Source: an uncultured Blautia sp. (GTDB lineage Bacteria > Bacillota > Clostridia > Lachnospirales > Lachnospiraceae). Taken from it: DNA of 64,000 bases. The DNA lies in the NCBI GenBank assembly GCA_937900135.1, contig CALCDJ010000056.1:1-64000 (forward strand), read 5' to 3'. Every line of letters starts with the position of its first letter. Within the stretch, counting starts at the first letter, position 1. This document shows positions 54,336 to 63,374 of the stretch, piece after piece. The notes under the pieces were generated by a model. The model searched no databases and was not told where the DNA came from. It saw nothing but the letters and a program-made list of their open reading frames with translations. A program made the position numbers and the translations under genes.

Positions 54336-54844
54336 TATCTTCCGCAGCAGTATTTGTATTTCTTGCCGCTTCCACATGGACATGGATCGTTACGTCCAAC
54401 TTTATGTCCTTTTACTACAGTACCGGATTTTTTCTGCTCCTTGTACAGTTCTTTCTGTTTTTCTTCAGAGAAGATTGCATTCCACTGTGGCAGCTCATAC
54501 AGCCAGTCTGCTCTTGCATCTACCATGTTTTTGTACAGAAGCTCTTTGTCAAATCCAAGGTTTACCACGGTATTCTCATCCATGGTTTCAATTGGGTTTG
54601 GATTCTTCAGACTGTCGTTGATTCCATCCAGGAAACCAACCATGGTAAGAACTTCCTGTCCATATTTCTCAGCCAGTTCCTTTACTGTTCCTGTTACTAC
54701 TTCATCTGGATTTTCCAGAAGCTGTTCGTAAATACCTTTTTCAATATTAAAATAATTTGCCCAGAAATTCTGAAGTCTGTTGCGATCTGCCTGCTGATCA
54801 TAAGCAATGGAACGCCACTGCTCTAAAATTGTTTTATCACTCAT
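54335..54844 (-). CDS. SEC-C motif protein
   Basis: A 169-residue soluble protein ending with a zinc-binding SEC-C motif, [20 protein letters not shown] tails mediate protein or metal contacts in SecA and in many unknown proteins. The N-terminal part is helical, without known domain. It starts at ATG 54844 after AGAGGA and is coupled to the DUF218 gene. Function unknown. Confidence 0.8.
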   Translation of the reverse strand: MSDKTILEQWRSIAYDQQADRNRLQNFWANYFNIEKGIYEQLLENPDEVVTGTVKELAEKYGQEVLTMVGFLDGINDSLKNPNPIETMDENTVVNLGFDKELLYKNMVDARADWLYELPQWNAIFSEEKQKELYKEQKKSGTVVKGHKVGRNDPCPCGSGKKYKYCCGR

Positions 54845-54969
54845 TTGTTTCATCCTCTTTTCCAAATAATTCATTCTGGAGGGAGTCCATCCCTCCTGTG
54901 CAAAATTCATGGATATTATATCATCTTTTATTGAAAAACACAAACCTTATTCTTTGTATTTTCCACCCT

Positions 54970-55785
54970 TTACTCCACGCCCATTTTTTTCAGATCCGAA
55001 GCCGCCTGCTTAAAGTTCTGGAACTGAATGGTATGAATTCCGAATTTTTCTGCGCCTTCACAGTTTTCCTTCCGATCATCCAGAAATACAGAACATTCCG
55101 GGTTCAGTCCGTATGTATCCAGAAGTTTCTGATAAATACCCGCCTCTGGTTTTAATTCCTTCACCTCGCAGGAGAAGATAATACCATCCATGTATTTCAA
55201 AAAGTCCATATTCTTTCTTGTCTGCTCCAGCATATATTCGCTGTAATTAGACAGTATGTAGAGATGATATCCCTGTTCTTTTAAATATTTTACCCAGGTC
55301 ACTGCATAATCAAACCGGGAGATTGTCTCACCGCTTCTTCTGATCACTTCCCGGATTTCCTGTTCATACTCTGGCGCGCCGTCCACAAACTGTCTGACAT
55401 ACTCTTCTTCCTTTAAAGTTCCCCGGTCACGCTCATTCCACGTGGTACTCCGGAAAGTAGCATCGGCAATGCGCTCTCTTTTTTCCTTGGGGAATCCAAA
55501 ACCATCCAGGTATTTCTCCCACTGAAAATCCACCAGTACATTCCCAACATCAAATATTACATTTTGGATCATTCCTGTTTTCTCCTTATTCTTTTTTCTT
55601 AAAAACCGATACATCAGTGTCATTGCATAAGCCAGAATGGGAACAAAGACAGCAACTGCCAGAGATGCCTTAAACCAGGCTCCTCCATCCTTTCCGCTTC
55701 CAAAGGCAAACACCATGGGAAGGCAGGCTGCTGCCAAAAGGATCACAATCCCCAGTATGGCTAATATTCGTTTTCCATTTTTCAT
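54970..55785 (-). CDS. HAD-like phosphatase with N-terminal membrane hairpin
   Basis: A 271-residue protein with two unlike parts. Residues 1-70 hold two membrane segments (8-28 and 40-61); residues 72-271 form a HAD phosphatase with nucleophile D79 (IFDVGNVLVDF), motif II ILSNYS and motif III K before PEAGIY, then FLDDRKEN. An ATG at 55572, at the domain border, is preceded by AAGGAG 9 nt away, so a soluble HAD form could also be translated from inside the gene. Substrate unknown. Confidence 0.8.
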   Translation of the reverse strand: MKNGKRILAILGIVILLAAACLPMVFAFGSGKDGGAWFKASLAVAVFVPILAYAMTLMYRFLRKKNKEKTGMIQNVIFDVGNVLVDFQWEKYLDGFGFPKEKRERIADATFRSTTWNERDRGTLKEEEYVRQFVDGAPEYEQEIREVIRRSGETISRFDYAVTWVKYLKEQGYHLYILSNYSEYMLEQTRKNMDFLKYMDGIIFSCEVKELKPEAGIYQKLLDTYGLNPECSVFLDDRKENCEGAEKFGIHTIQFQNFKQAASDLKKMGVE

Positions 55786-55835
55786 AAGTTACTCCAACTA
55801 TCCTGTTTTTTTATACAGAAGCTACGTTAAAAGCT

Positions 55836-55860
55836 GCGCCGGAGAAGTTTTCCCCGGCGC
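55836..55860 (-). terminator. Terminator of purA
   Basis: Stem GCGCCGG/CCGGCGC with AGCTTTT following on the minus strand, just past the purA stop. Confidence 0.7.
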
Positions 55861-55865
55861 CAGTC

Positions 55866-57146
55866 TTATTTATTTCTATAAATGATGTCATTTCTTCCCG
55901 GTCCATTAGAAATCATGGTAATGGGGAATCCCAGCTGTTCTTCCACAAATTCAATGTAGTTACGGCAGTTTTCCGGAAGTTCTTCGTACTTTTTGATTCC
56001 GCGGATATCCTGCTTCCATCCAGGAAGTACCTGAAGAACTGGTTTTGCCTTTTCCAGATTTCCGGTAGTGGGGAAATCTGTTGTCACTTCTCCGTCAATT
56101 TCATATCCTACACAAACGGGAATCTCATCCAGATATCCCAGCACATCCAGAACAGTAAAGGCCACATCCGTGGTTCCCTGAATACGGCAGCCGTACTTAG
56201 ATGCTACACAGTCGAACCATCCCATTCTTCTTGGACGTCCTGTGGTTGCGCCGTATTCTCCGCCATCACCGCCGCGTCTTCTCAGTTCGTCTGCTTCTTC
56301 TCCGAAAATCTCAGAAACAAAAGCGCCTGCGCCTACTGCGCTGGAATATGCCTTACATACGGTAATGATCTTTTTGATCTCATAAGGAGGAAGTCCGGCT
56401 CCAATGGCACCATAAGCAGCCAGTGTGGAAGAAGAAGTAACCATAGGATAAATTCCATGATCCGGATCTTTCAGAGAGCCCAGCTGTCCCTCCAGAAGGA
56501 TCTCTTTTCCTTCCTTCAAGGCATTCCAGAGGTACAGGGAAACATCCCCAACATAAGGTTCTACCATTTTTCTGTATTCCTTCAGTTCTGCCATGATCTC
56601 CTCAGGATCCAGAAGCGGTTTCTGGTACAGATGTTTCAGAAGCACGTTCTTCGTCTCACATACACGAATCACTTTCTCTCTTAAGGTGTCCTCGTCAAAG
56701 AGTTCACTTACCTGGAAACCGATTTTTGCATATTTATCCGAATAAAAAGGTGCAATTCCGGATTTGGTGGAGCCAAAGGATTTTCCTCCCAGACGCTCTT
56801 CTTCATACTGGTCAAAAAGAATATGATAGGGCATTACCATCTGTGCTCTGTCAGAAATCAGAATCCTGGGGGCCGGAACTCCCCGGGCGATTATCTCCTG
56901 ATATTCCTTGAAAAACACAGGAATGTTCAAGGCCACACCGTTTCCGATCACACTGGTGGTATGATTATAAAACACACCAGAGGGAAGGGTATGAAGGGCA
57001 AACTTGCCATAATCGTTTATGATGGTATGGCCTGCATTGGCTCCTCCCTGAAATCTTACGATAATGTCCGCTTCCTCTGCCAACATATCTGTGATCTTGC
57101 CTTTTCCTTCGTCTCCCCAGTTTGCTCCAACTACTGCTTTGATCAT
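55866..57146 (-). CDS. purA: Adenylosuccinate synthetase
   Basis: A 426-residue GTP-dependent enzyme that joins IMP and aspartate. The N-terminal GDEGKGK (11-17, D12) and GANAGHT with H40 supply the catalytic Asp and His; TTGRPRRMGWFD follows in the C-half. Start ATG 57146 after GGAGG. It lies 44 bp downstream of purB, which performs the next step, so the pair makes AMP from IMP as one unit. Confidence 0.97.
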   Translation of the reverse strand: MIKAVVGANWGDEGKGKITDMLAEEADIIVRFQGGANAGHTIINDYGKFALHTLPSGVFYNHTTSVIGNGVALNIPVFFKEYQEIIARGVPAPRILISDRAQMVMPYHILFDQYEEERLGGKSFGSTKSGIAPFYSDKYAKIGFQVSELFDEDTLREKVIRVCETKNVLLKHLYQKPLLDPEEIMAELKEYRKMVEPYVGDVSLYLWNALKEGKEILLEGQLGSLKDPDHGIYPMVTSSSTLAAYGAIGAGLPPYEIKKIITVCKAYSSAVGAGAFVSEIFGEEADELRRRGGDGGEYGATTGRPRRMGWFDCVASKYGCRIQGTTDVAFTVLDVLGYLDEIPVCVGYEIDGEVTTDFPTTGNLEKAKPVLQVLPGWKQDIRGIKKYEELPENCRNYIEFVEEQLGFPITMISNGPGRNDIIYRNK

Positions 57147-57190
57147 AAATTTTTTCCTCCTCATGCCTTGCTTCTTATGCCGGGTCTTTT

Positions 57191-58624
57191 TTAAACGTTG
57201 ATTTCTGATTTCATTCCCAGAAGTTCCTTACGCTCCTTAAGAAGAGGAGTTACCACTTTTGTAAGGAATGCTTCTGTCTGCTCCTTTGCTCTTCCCACAT
57301 ATCTGGACGGCTCCATGGCTTTCTGAAGTTCTTCCAGAGAAAGATTAAAGGCAGGATCTGCTGCGATCAGTTCCAGCAGGTTATTCTCTTTCCCTTCTAC
57401 CTTAACGTTCCGTCCAGCTTCCATGGAAAGCTCACGGATACGTTCATGAAGTTCCTGACGGTCACCTCCGGCCTTTACTGCATCCATCATAATATTTTCT
57501 GTTGCCATAAATGGAAGTTCAGATCTCAGACGCTTTTCGATTACCTTTGGATAAACCACAAGACCATCCACTACATTCAGACAAAGATCCAGAATTCCGT
57601 CAATGGCAAGGAAGCCTTCCGGAATGCTGAGACGTTTGTTGGCAGAATCATCCAGGGTTCTCTCAAACCACTGGGTCGCAGAGGTAATCGCCGGATTCAG
57701 GGCATCCACCATCACAAATCTGGACAGAGAAGCAATTCGCTCACTTCTCATGGGGTTTCTCTTATACGCCATAGCAGAGGAACCAATCTGGGATTTCTCA
57801 AAGGGTTCTTCCACTTCCTTGAGATGCTGAAGAAGACGAATATCATTGGACATCTTATGGGCGCTTGCTGCAATTCCGGCAAGTACATTCAGCACACGGG
57901 TATCCACCTTACGGGAATATGTCTGTCCGGATACAGGATAGCACTCCTGAAAGCCCATTTTTTCTGCAATCATAGGATCAATCTTATCAATTGTCTCCTG
58001 ATCTCCATCAAACAATTCCAGAAAACTTGCCTGGGTTCCTGTGGTTCCCTTGGAGCCCAAAAGTTTCATGGTTCCAAGTACATATTCCAGATCTTCCAGA
58101 TCCAGGAGAAATTCCTGTGTCCAGAGTGTGGCACGTTTGCCTACCGTTGTGGGCTGGGCCGGCTGGAAGTGGGTGAAGGCCAGCGTTGGCTGAGCTTTAT
58201 ATTTGTCTGCAAATCTGGAAAGCTCTGCAATCACATTCACCAGTTTTTTACGTACCAGCTTCAGGGCTTCTGTCATAACAATCACATCGGTATTGTCTCC
58301 CACATAACAGGAGGTTGCGCCTAAATGGATGATTCCCTTTGCCTTGGGACACTGTACACCATAGGCATATACATGGGACATTACATCATGGCGTACCTGA
58401 CGCTCTCTTTCTCTGGCTACCTCATAATTGATGTCATCGGCATGTGCCTTCAGTTCATCAATCTGTTCCTGGGTAATGTTAAGCCCCAGTTCCTTCTCTG
58501 TCTCAGCCAAAGCGATCCAGAGCTTTCTCCAGGTACGGAATTTCATATCCGGGGAAAAAATATACTGCATTTCTTTACTTGCATAGCGTTCGGATAATGG
58601 ACTTACATATCTGTCTGTACTCAT
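57191..58624 (-). CDS. purB: Adenylosuccinate lyase
   Basis: A 477-residue fumarase-superfamily lyase that releases fumarate from adenylosuccinate and from SAICAR. The signature loop is SSAMAYKRNPMRSER (near 285-300), and the HxGATS motif is HLGATSCYVGDN (about 99-110). AGGAGAG lies 8 nt before the ATG. It is the first gene of a purB-purA unit. Confidence 0.97.
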   Translation of the reverse strand: MSTDRYVSPLSERYASKEMQYIFSPDMKFRTWRKLWIALAETEKELGLNITQEQIDELKAHADDINYEVARERERQVRHDVMSHVYAYGVQCPKAKGIIHLGATSCYVGDNTDVIVMTEALKLVRKKLVNVIAELSRFADKYKAQPTLAFTHFQPAQPTTVGKRATLWTQEFLLDLEDLEYVLGTMKLLGSKGTTGTQASFLELFDGDQETIDKIDPMIAEKMGFQECYPVSGQTYSRKVDTRVLNVLAGIAASAHKMSNDIRLLQHLKEVEEPFEKSQIGSSAMAYKRNPMRSERIASLSRFVMVDALNPAITSATQWFERTLDDSANKRLSIPEGFLAIDGILDLCLNVVDGLVVYPKVIEKRLRSELPFMATENIMMDAVKAGGDRQELHERIRELSMEAGRNVKVEGKENNLLELIAADPAFNLSLEELQKAMEPSRYVGRAKEQTEAFLTKVVTPLLKERKELLGMKSEINV

Positions 58625-58716
58625 ATCTTCTCTCCTATCGTTCTACCCATCATGGTGGATTACTTGTTGACTGCACCGAAGTTTTCTCTTTTCACCCCGG
58701 TGCGGATTTCATTTGA

Positions 58717-58745
58717 AGTATATAACAAGGGAATTAGAAAAGCAA
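58717..58745 (-). promoter_or_regulatory. Possible purBA promoter
   Basis: Minus-strand TTGCTT (58740-58745) and TATACT (58717-58722), 17 bp apart. The -35 lies in the right arm of the preceding terminator. A leader of about 85 nt follows, with a small GCACCG/CGGTGC stem. Confidence 0.45.
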
Positions 58746-58775
58746 GAGTTAAGAATGAATCTTCCTCTTGCTTTT
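58738..58775 (-). terminator. Terminator of the amino-acid ABC operon
   Basis: A perfect 11-bp stem, AAAAGCAAGAG with CTCTTGCTTTT. It lies 28 bp beyond the ATPase gene, with TTTTCT on the minus-strand exit. Confidence 0.75.
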
Positions 58776-58802
58776 TTCTTCTTATTATAATGTTTTCTGT
58801 GC

Positions 58803-59588
58803 TCACTTCTCAGAATAGCGGGATAAGAACTGTCTGGTCCGCTCATGACGGGGATATTCGATCACCTGTCTTGCATCTCCCTGTTCCAGGATCAGACCTC
58901 CATCCATAAAGATTACCTGATCAGCCACATCTCTGGCAAACGCCATTTCATGGGTAACGATCACCATGGTAATCTTCTGATCTGCCAGCCTCTTAATTAC
59001 CTTTAACACCTCTCCGGTGAGCTCCGGATCCAGCGCCGAAGTGGGTTCATCAAAGCAGAGAATATCCGGCTTAAGCGCCAGAGCTCTGGCAATTGCCACA
59101 CGCTGCTGCTGTCCTCCGGACAACTGATGGGGATAATGATCTGCCCGGCCAAGCAATCCCATTTCATCCAGAAGGCTGCGTCCCCGTTCTTCAATCTCCT
59201 GATAAATCTTTCGCTTATTTTGTTTAAAATCCGGTCGTTCTTTCGCCAGAAGCTGATCTGCAAGCATTACATTCTGCAATGCCGTATACTGCGGGAACAG
59301 ATTAAAAGACTGAAACACCATTCCAAAATGCAGTCGTTTTTTGCGAATATCTTTTTCGTTTTCTGATTCCGGCGCAGCCGCATCAAACAATGTTTTCCCC
59401 TGTACCAGAATTTTTCCCTGATCTGGCGTCTCCAGAAAATTCAGGCACCGAAGCAACGTTGTCTTACCGGAACCGGAGGATCCGATAATTGCCAGTGCCT
59501 GTCCCTGTTCCAGAGAAAAGCTGATATCCTTCAACACCTTGGTATCTCCGAAGTGCTTCTCTATGTGCTCTACCTCCAAAATTGCCAT
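58803..59588 (-). CDS. Polar amino-acid ABC transporter ATPase (GlnQ-like)
   Basis: A 261-residue ATPase: Walker A GSSGSGKTT (36-44), signature LSGGQQQR, Walker B ILCFDEPTSALD, and switch His in VTHEM. This is the PAAT subgroup (GlnQ/HisP/ArtP). It drives uptake with the permease and binding protein encoded upstream. GGAGG lies 8 nt before ATG 59588. Confidence 0.95.
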   Translation of the reverse strand: MAILEVEHIEKHFGDTKVLKDISFSLEQGQALAIIGSSGSGKTTLLRCLNFLETPDQGKILVQGKTLFDAAAPESENEKDIRKKRLHFGMVFQSFNLFPQYTALQNVMLADQLLAKERPDFKQNKRKIYQEIEERGRSLLDEMGLLGRADHYPHQLSGGQQQRVAIARALALKPDILCFDEPTSALDPELTGEVLKVIKRLADQKITMVIVTHEMAFARDVADQVIFMDGGLILEQGDARQVIEYPRHERTRQFLSRYSEK

Positions 59589-59601
59589 TTCCGGCTCCTC
59601 C

Positions 59602-60288
59602 TTATTTAAAGTAATCAAGTTTCCGTTCCAGCCATCCAAACAGAATTGTCAGGACTCCGCTGAACACCAGATAATAAAATGCAGTAAAAAACAGCGGCCA
59701 GATTGCTCCGGAAATTCCCTGTGAGCCTTTCAAAAATGCCTGTCCAGCCCAGATAATCTCCTGAAGAGCAATGATTCGCGCCAGAGATGTGTCCTTTACC
59801 AGAGTAATGATCTCATTGGATACCGGCGGTACAATACGCTTGATCATCTGCAGAAGCGTTACCTTGAAAAAGATCTGCTTTTTCGTCATACCAAGAACCA
59901 GTCCTGCCTCCTGTTGTCCTTTGGGAACACTCTGAATGCCGCCCCGGTATATCTCTGAAAAATAGCAGGCATAATTCAAAATAAAAGAAAAAGCCGCAGC
60001 CATAAACCGTCCGCTTTCTCCACCTCCCCATACGGTCTTTCCAAGAACCAGACCAGGAAAATAATAAATGATCAAAAGCTGGATCATCAAAGGGGTTCCA
60101 CGAATGATCCAGACAAGTATTCTGCTTAGCCAGCGTACCGGCAAGAAACGGGTCATGGAGCCAAATGCAATCACAAGCCCCAGGGGCAGTGCGCCGATGA
60201 GCGTCACAAAAAACAACTTCAGCGTCTGCAAAAATCCCGCATTCAGTGCCTCAATTACAATTGGCATCTGTTCCATAATCAATGACAT
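59602..60288 (-). CDS. Polar amino-acid ABC permease
   Basis: A 228-residue, five-segment permease of the HisMQ/GlnP group, with coupling loop QQEAGLVLGMTKKQIFFKVTL (core EAGLVLGMTKKQIF). In this group one permease can form a homodimer, and only one is encoded here. It is placed between the binding protein and ATPase genes. Confidence 0.93.
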   Translation of the reverse strand: MSLIMEQMPIVIEALNAGFLQTLKLFFVTLIGALPLGLVIAFGSMTRFLPVRWLSRILVWIIRGTPLMIQLLIIYYFPGLVLGKTVWGGGESGRFMAAAFSFILNYACYFSEIYRGGIQSVPKGQQEAGLVLGMTKKQIFFKVTLLQMIKRIVPPVSNEIITLVKDTSLARIIALQEIIWAGQAFLKGSQGISGAIWPLFFTAFYYLVFSGVLTILFGWLERKLDYFK

Positions 60289-60316
60289 AGCTTTTCTTCC
60301 GCCTTTATCCTTTCTC

Positions 60317-60350
60317 AGTCACAGCCCCGAACTCAGGCGGGGCTGTGACT
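60317..60350 (-). terminator. Intra-operon hairpin after the amino-acid binding-protein gene
   Basis: A perfect 13-bp stem, AGTCACAGCCCCG with CGGGGCTGTGACT, sits between binding protein and permease genes. The T run is on the plus-strand side only; on the operon strand it most likely acts as a 3'-end stabiliser or weak attenuator. Confidence 0.65.
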
Positions 60351-60356
60351 TTTTCT

Positions 60357-61148
60357 TTATTTCTGTTCGATGAGAGCTGCGGATACCCCATAGGTCTCTG
60401 CAATCTCTTTCATGGTGCCATCTTCGTAGCATTCTTTGAAGAAGGTGTTCAGCTCTTCTGCAAGATCGGAACCTTTACGGAAACCAACTCCATATTCTTC
60501 ACTGTTGAGGCTTACGGTGTAGGTAAGATCTTCATATCCTGTTCCCTCGCCTACCATAGCGGCTGCCATAAGGGAATCGATTACAGCTGCATCGGATGTA
60601 CCAGCGGCAACTTCCATCAGTGCGTCGGACTGTGCCTTCACCGGAGTACAGGAATATTCCAGCTTGTTGATCTCTGCTTCTCCTGCAGATCCTGCCTCTA
60701 CCGCAAAGCTTAAATCCTTCAGACTTTCCACATCCTGGTATTTATCCGCCTGATCGGCCTTCACAATAACCACCTGGGCATTGTTGCAGTAGGCATTGGA
60801 ACATTCCATGGCGCTGGTTACTTCATCGGTGAGCGTCATACCGTTCCACACACAGTCAATGGACTTGGCATCCAGTTCCAGGACCTTATTATCCCAGTCA
60901 ATTTCTACAAATTCCACATCCACACCAAGTTTCTCGGCAAAAGCCTTCGCAAGGTCTGCATCAAATCCAACCCAGTCGCCATTTTCATCCTTATAATCCA
61001 TGGGTTCGAAATCTGTGATTCCGACTACCAGTTTACCATTCTCTTTCACATAATCTATGTCAGAAGCATCCTCTGCCCACACAGGACTGCAAACCAGCAG
61101 GCTTGTGGTCATCACTGTCATCATTGCTGCGATCCATCTCTTCTTCAT
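60357..61148 (-). CDS. Amino-acid ABC binding protein
   Basis: A 263-residue periplasmic-binding type 3 (SBP_bac_3) protein: signal peptide 1-25 (SPVWA), then KLVVGITDFEPMDYKDENGDWVGFDADLAKAFAEKLG, the family opening (key part GFDADLAKAFAEKLG). The usual lipobox before a Cys is not canonical. The ligand is a polar amino acid; cystine, glutamine and arginine cannot be separated here. The start is ATG 61148 after AGGAG. First gene of a three-gene operon. Confidence 0.92.
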   Translation of the reverse strand: MKKRWIAAMMTVMTTSLLVCSPVWAEDASDIDYVKENGKLVVGITDFEPMDYKDENGDWVGFDADLAKAFAEKLGVDVEFVEIDWDNKVLELDAKSIDCVWNGMTLTDEVTSAMECSNAYCNNAQVVIVKADQADKYQDVESLKDLSFAVEAGSAGEAEINKLEYSCTPVKAQSDALMEVAAGTSDAAVIDSLMAAAMVGEGTGYEDLTYTVSLNSEEYGVGFRKGSDLAEELNTFFKECYEDGTMKEIAETYGVSAALIEQK

Positions 61149-61219
61149 CTTTCCATTCTCCTTTTCGACATTTTTGTGTTTTATCACTTAGCCACTCTAC
61201 TTTATGAAAGCGTATGCTT

Positions 61220-61248
61220 ATACTACCATACTCCATCCTATCTGTCAA
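61220..61248 (-). promoter_or_regulatory. Promoter of the amino-acid ABC operon
   Basis: Minus-strand perfect TTGACA (61243-61248) and TAGTAT (61220-61225), 17 bp apart, directly after the preceding terminator. Confidence 0.75.
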
Positions 61249-61258
61249 GAGAAAAAAA

Positions 61259-61292
61259 GAATGCAGCATCCTTTTTTGAGGATACTGCATTC
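61259..61292 (-). terminator. Terminator of the DUF5717-DUF5716-TPR operon
   Basis: Stem GAATGCAG/CTGCATTC with inner GATCC-like pairing, followed by TTTTTTTCTC on the minus strand. Confidence 0.85.
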
Positions 61293-61298
61293 CTTCTG

Positions 61299-62081
61299 TC
61301 AGGAACCGGTGCTCCTGTGATAATCTCTTGTAAATTCTTCCAGCATGGCATCGATTTTTTCCGGCTCCAGCTGTTTTTCCGGAATTTTTCCAAACTCTAC
61401 CCATTTCTGCTGAAGGGCGTCTCTGGCGCTTTGACTGACAGACAGTTCTCCGAAACGCTTCTCATACTCTGCAAAGCTGTACACACTGCGAAAAGCAATG
61501 AGATAACAGAGAAGATCCTCTTCTCTTTTTGCGCTGATATAAGCCTTCCAGAAACATTCTACTGCCTTTTCCATCTGAAAAAGATAACTATAGGCACAAC
61601 CCAGATTATGGTATACCCTTGCTGTGAGCCCTTCACGGGCCATTTCCAGATCCTTCCGTTCCAAAAGGCTCTGATACACCCGAATGGCATTGACGTACAT
61701 GGCATTCTCCATCATGGAATCGCCCTTTCGTTTTTCCCGGAGAGCTAGCGGCATCTGATCCAGTTCTGTCAGCTGCACATTGAGCGCTTTCAGTTCTTCA
61801 TAGGAAAGATAATTGATTTCCTTAAAGATGGGATACAAAAGATCCTCCGCACTGGCGAATTTTCCTATAACCGGACGCAGCTTTTCTGCCAGTCTGGGAA
61901 GGTTCAGCTCGTCTCGAATCCAGTTACAGAGTCCTTCGTTCATAATCGTCTGGTCAATCAGATACAGGTTGTGATATAAGTAATAGCAAAGTTCTTCCAG
62001 AGAATAGATGTTGGTGCTGATATTCTCCACAAAATAGGGAACCTCTGCCTTTTTGGTCTGACATAATATATATCCGCTCAT
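61299..62081 (-). CDS. TPR-like helical protein, operon with DUF5716
   Basis: A 260-residue soluble protein. The C-half holds at least two helix pairs of the TPR kind (ARVYHNLGCAYSYLFQMEKAVECFWKAYISA), typical for protein binding; the N-half has a conserved-looking YILCQTKKAEVPY start. No catalytic motif. It starts at ATG 62081 after GGGGGAAGGA, 11 nt beyond the DUF5716 gene. Not a family I can name; it likely forms a complex with the two proteins encoded upstream. Confidence 0.7.
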   Translation of the reverse strand: MSGYILCQTKKAEVPYFVENISTNIYSLEELCYYLYHNLYLIDQTIMNEGLCNWIRDELNLPRLAEKLRPVIGKFASAEDLLYPIFKEINYLSYEELKALNVQLTELDQMPLALREKRKGDSMMENAMYVNAIRVYQSLLERKDLEMAREGLTARVYHNLGCAYSYLFQMEKAVECFWKAYISAKREEDLLCYLIAFRSVYSFAEYEKRFGELSVSQSARDALQQKWVEFGKIPEKQLEPEKIDAMLEEFTRDYHRSTGS

Positions 62082-62092
62082 TTCCTTCCCCC

Positions 62093-63340
62093 TTACCACT
62101 TCACAGTTTCTTCCCAGACCTTGCCGCTTGCAGGGAACATATCCCCGAAACCTAAGTCTGTTACCGTTACTTTACACTGGGACGGGGAAAAATACCTGAG
62201 AGAAAGGGACAATCTGGTGGTTTTGTTGGGACGCTCCGGAAGACCAGGCAATGCCATGGCCACACGTTTTTTCTCTGTTTCTCCCATGGTGCTCACCACA
62301 AAGACCAGTTCCTTCACATCATCCAGAATCAGTTCACACTGTGCTTTGCATTCATACCAGTTGTTTCCTGCTTCAATAAGCGGATGGTAGGTAGGAGAAC
62401 CCATAACACGCATTTCCATGCCCACGTCGTTGAGCACCAGAGAATCACTGAGATAACGGTAATTCTTCAGATTCTTGTTTTCCAACCGCTCCACGGCAGC
62501 CGCGCAGGCGCCTCTTGCAAAAAGATTGTTTCCAAAAAATACACGGCGCTTCTGATGACAGAGCATCTTTACCGATTGCTGCGCCCAGTCCTGGGAAAAT
62601 CCATGTCCGGTGATCTGAATACTGGAAAACAGCTCAGTACCCAGGGTTTCCTGAATAAATTTGCAGAATTCCAGATCCCGAAGTTCTCCCTCTTCGCTGA
62701 GTGTGGTTTCCTCCTTAGGCTCCAGTTTCACAAGAATCGGTCTGGTTCCTCCATTCATGGTAAGTTTCCGAAAAGACACGCCCCCCTTTGTGAAGGCGTA
62801 CCATGCAATGCTGCGGTTCCAGGTTTCCCGCTTTTGAGTCAACGCATAGTAATAAAAACTTTCTCCGTAATCCAAAAGCATACATTTCTCTTCCGGGAAG
62901 CCCAGAAGGGCATAGGCCTTCTGAAAATTCTGCACCTGGATCTGGCTCAGGGAGGAAACCGCAGTCACCAGACATTTGGTATTTTTTACAATTTCCGCAA
63001 CTCCCAGAAACTTCAGAATTCCCCCAAGAAACGCAGCCAGAAGTTCATAGGGTTCTTTCTCCTCTCCGCCCAGCGGTACCTTTTCTTCCTGTTCACAGAT
63101 TTCATACAGGTTGTCCAAAAGGATTCCGTTCTTTTCTCTGGCAAAATATTCTGCTTCCAGACCAACGCAGTAATCTCCCTGCTCCACACGTTTACAGATA
63201 CAGGTGGGCGCCTCATACTGACTGCTTCCCACCTTCATGGAAAGAGAACGAGGTTCCTCTGCCTTACGGTCGTAATAACAGATCTGTGTTTTTTCTCTGC
63301 CAAAGTCAATTCCTATCATTAAGTCACGAATTTCATTCAT
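62093..63340 (-). CDS. DUF5716-like protein with actin/Hsp70-type start
   Basis: A 415-residue protein. The opening LMIGIDFGREKTQICYYD resembles the phosphate-1 loop of the actin-Hsp70-sugar kinase fold, and the LLDYGESFYYY segment near 158-168 could be the second phosphate loop, so an ATP-binding role is plausible. The later third is beta-rich and fits a substrate-type domain. The order DUF5717-like, this gene, TPR protein matches gene sets I recall from Lachnospiraceae, with no known function. Family assignment is from memory. Confidence 0.65.
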   Translation of the reverse strand: MNEIRDLMIGIDFGREKTQICYYDRKAEEPRSLSMKVGSSQYEAPTCICKRVEQGDYCVGLEAEYFAREKNGILLDNLYEICEQEEKVPLGGEEKEPYELLAAFLGGILKFLGVAEIVKNTKCLVTAVSSLSQIQVQNFQKAYALLGFPEEKCMLLDYGESFYYYALTQKRETWNRSIAWYAFTKGGVSFRKLTMNGGTRPILVKLEPKEETTLSEEGELRDLEFCKFIQETLGTELFSSIQITGHGFSQDWAQQSVKMLCHQKRRVFFGNNLFARGACAAAVERLENKNLKNYRYLSDSLVLNDVGMEMRVMGSPTYHPLIEAGNNWYECKAQCELILDDVKELVFVVSTMGETEKKRVAMALPGLPERPNKTTRLSLSLRYFSPSQCKVTVTDLGFGDMFPASGKVWEETVKW

Positions 63341-63374
63341 CTTCCGTTTCCTTCTCGTCTACTGTTTCTTCACG

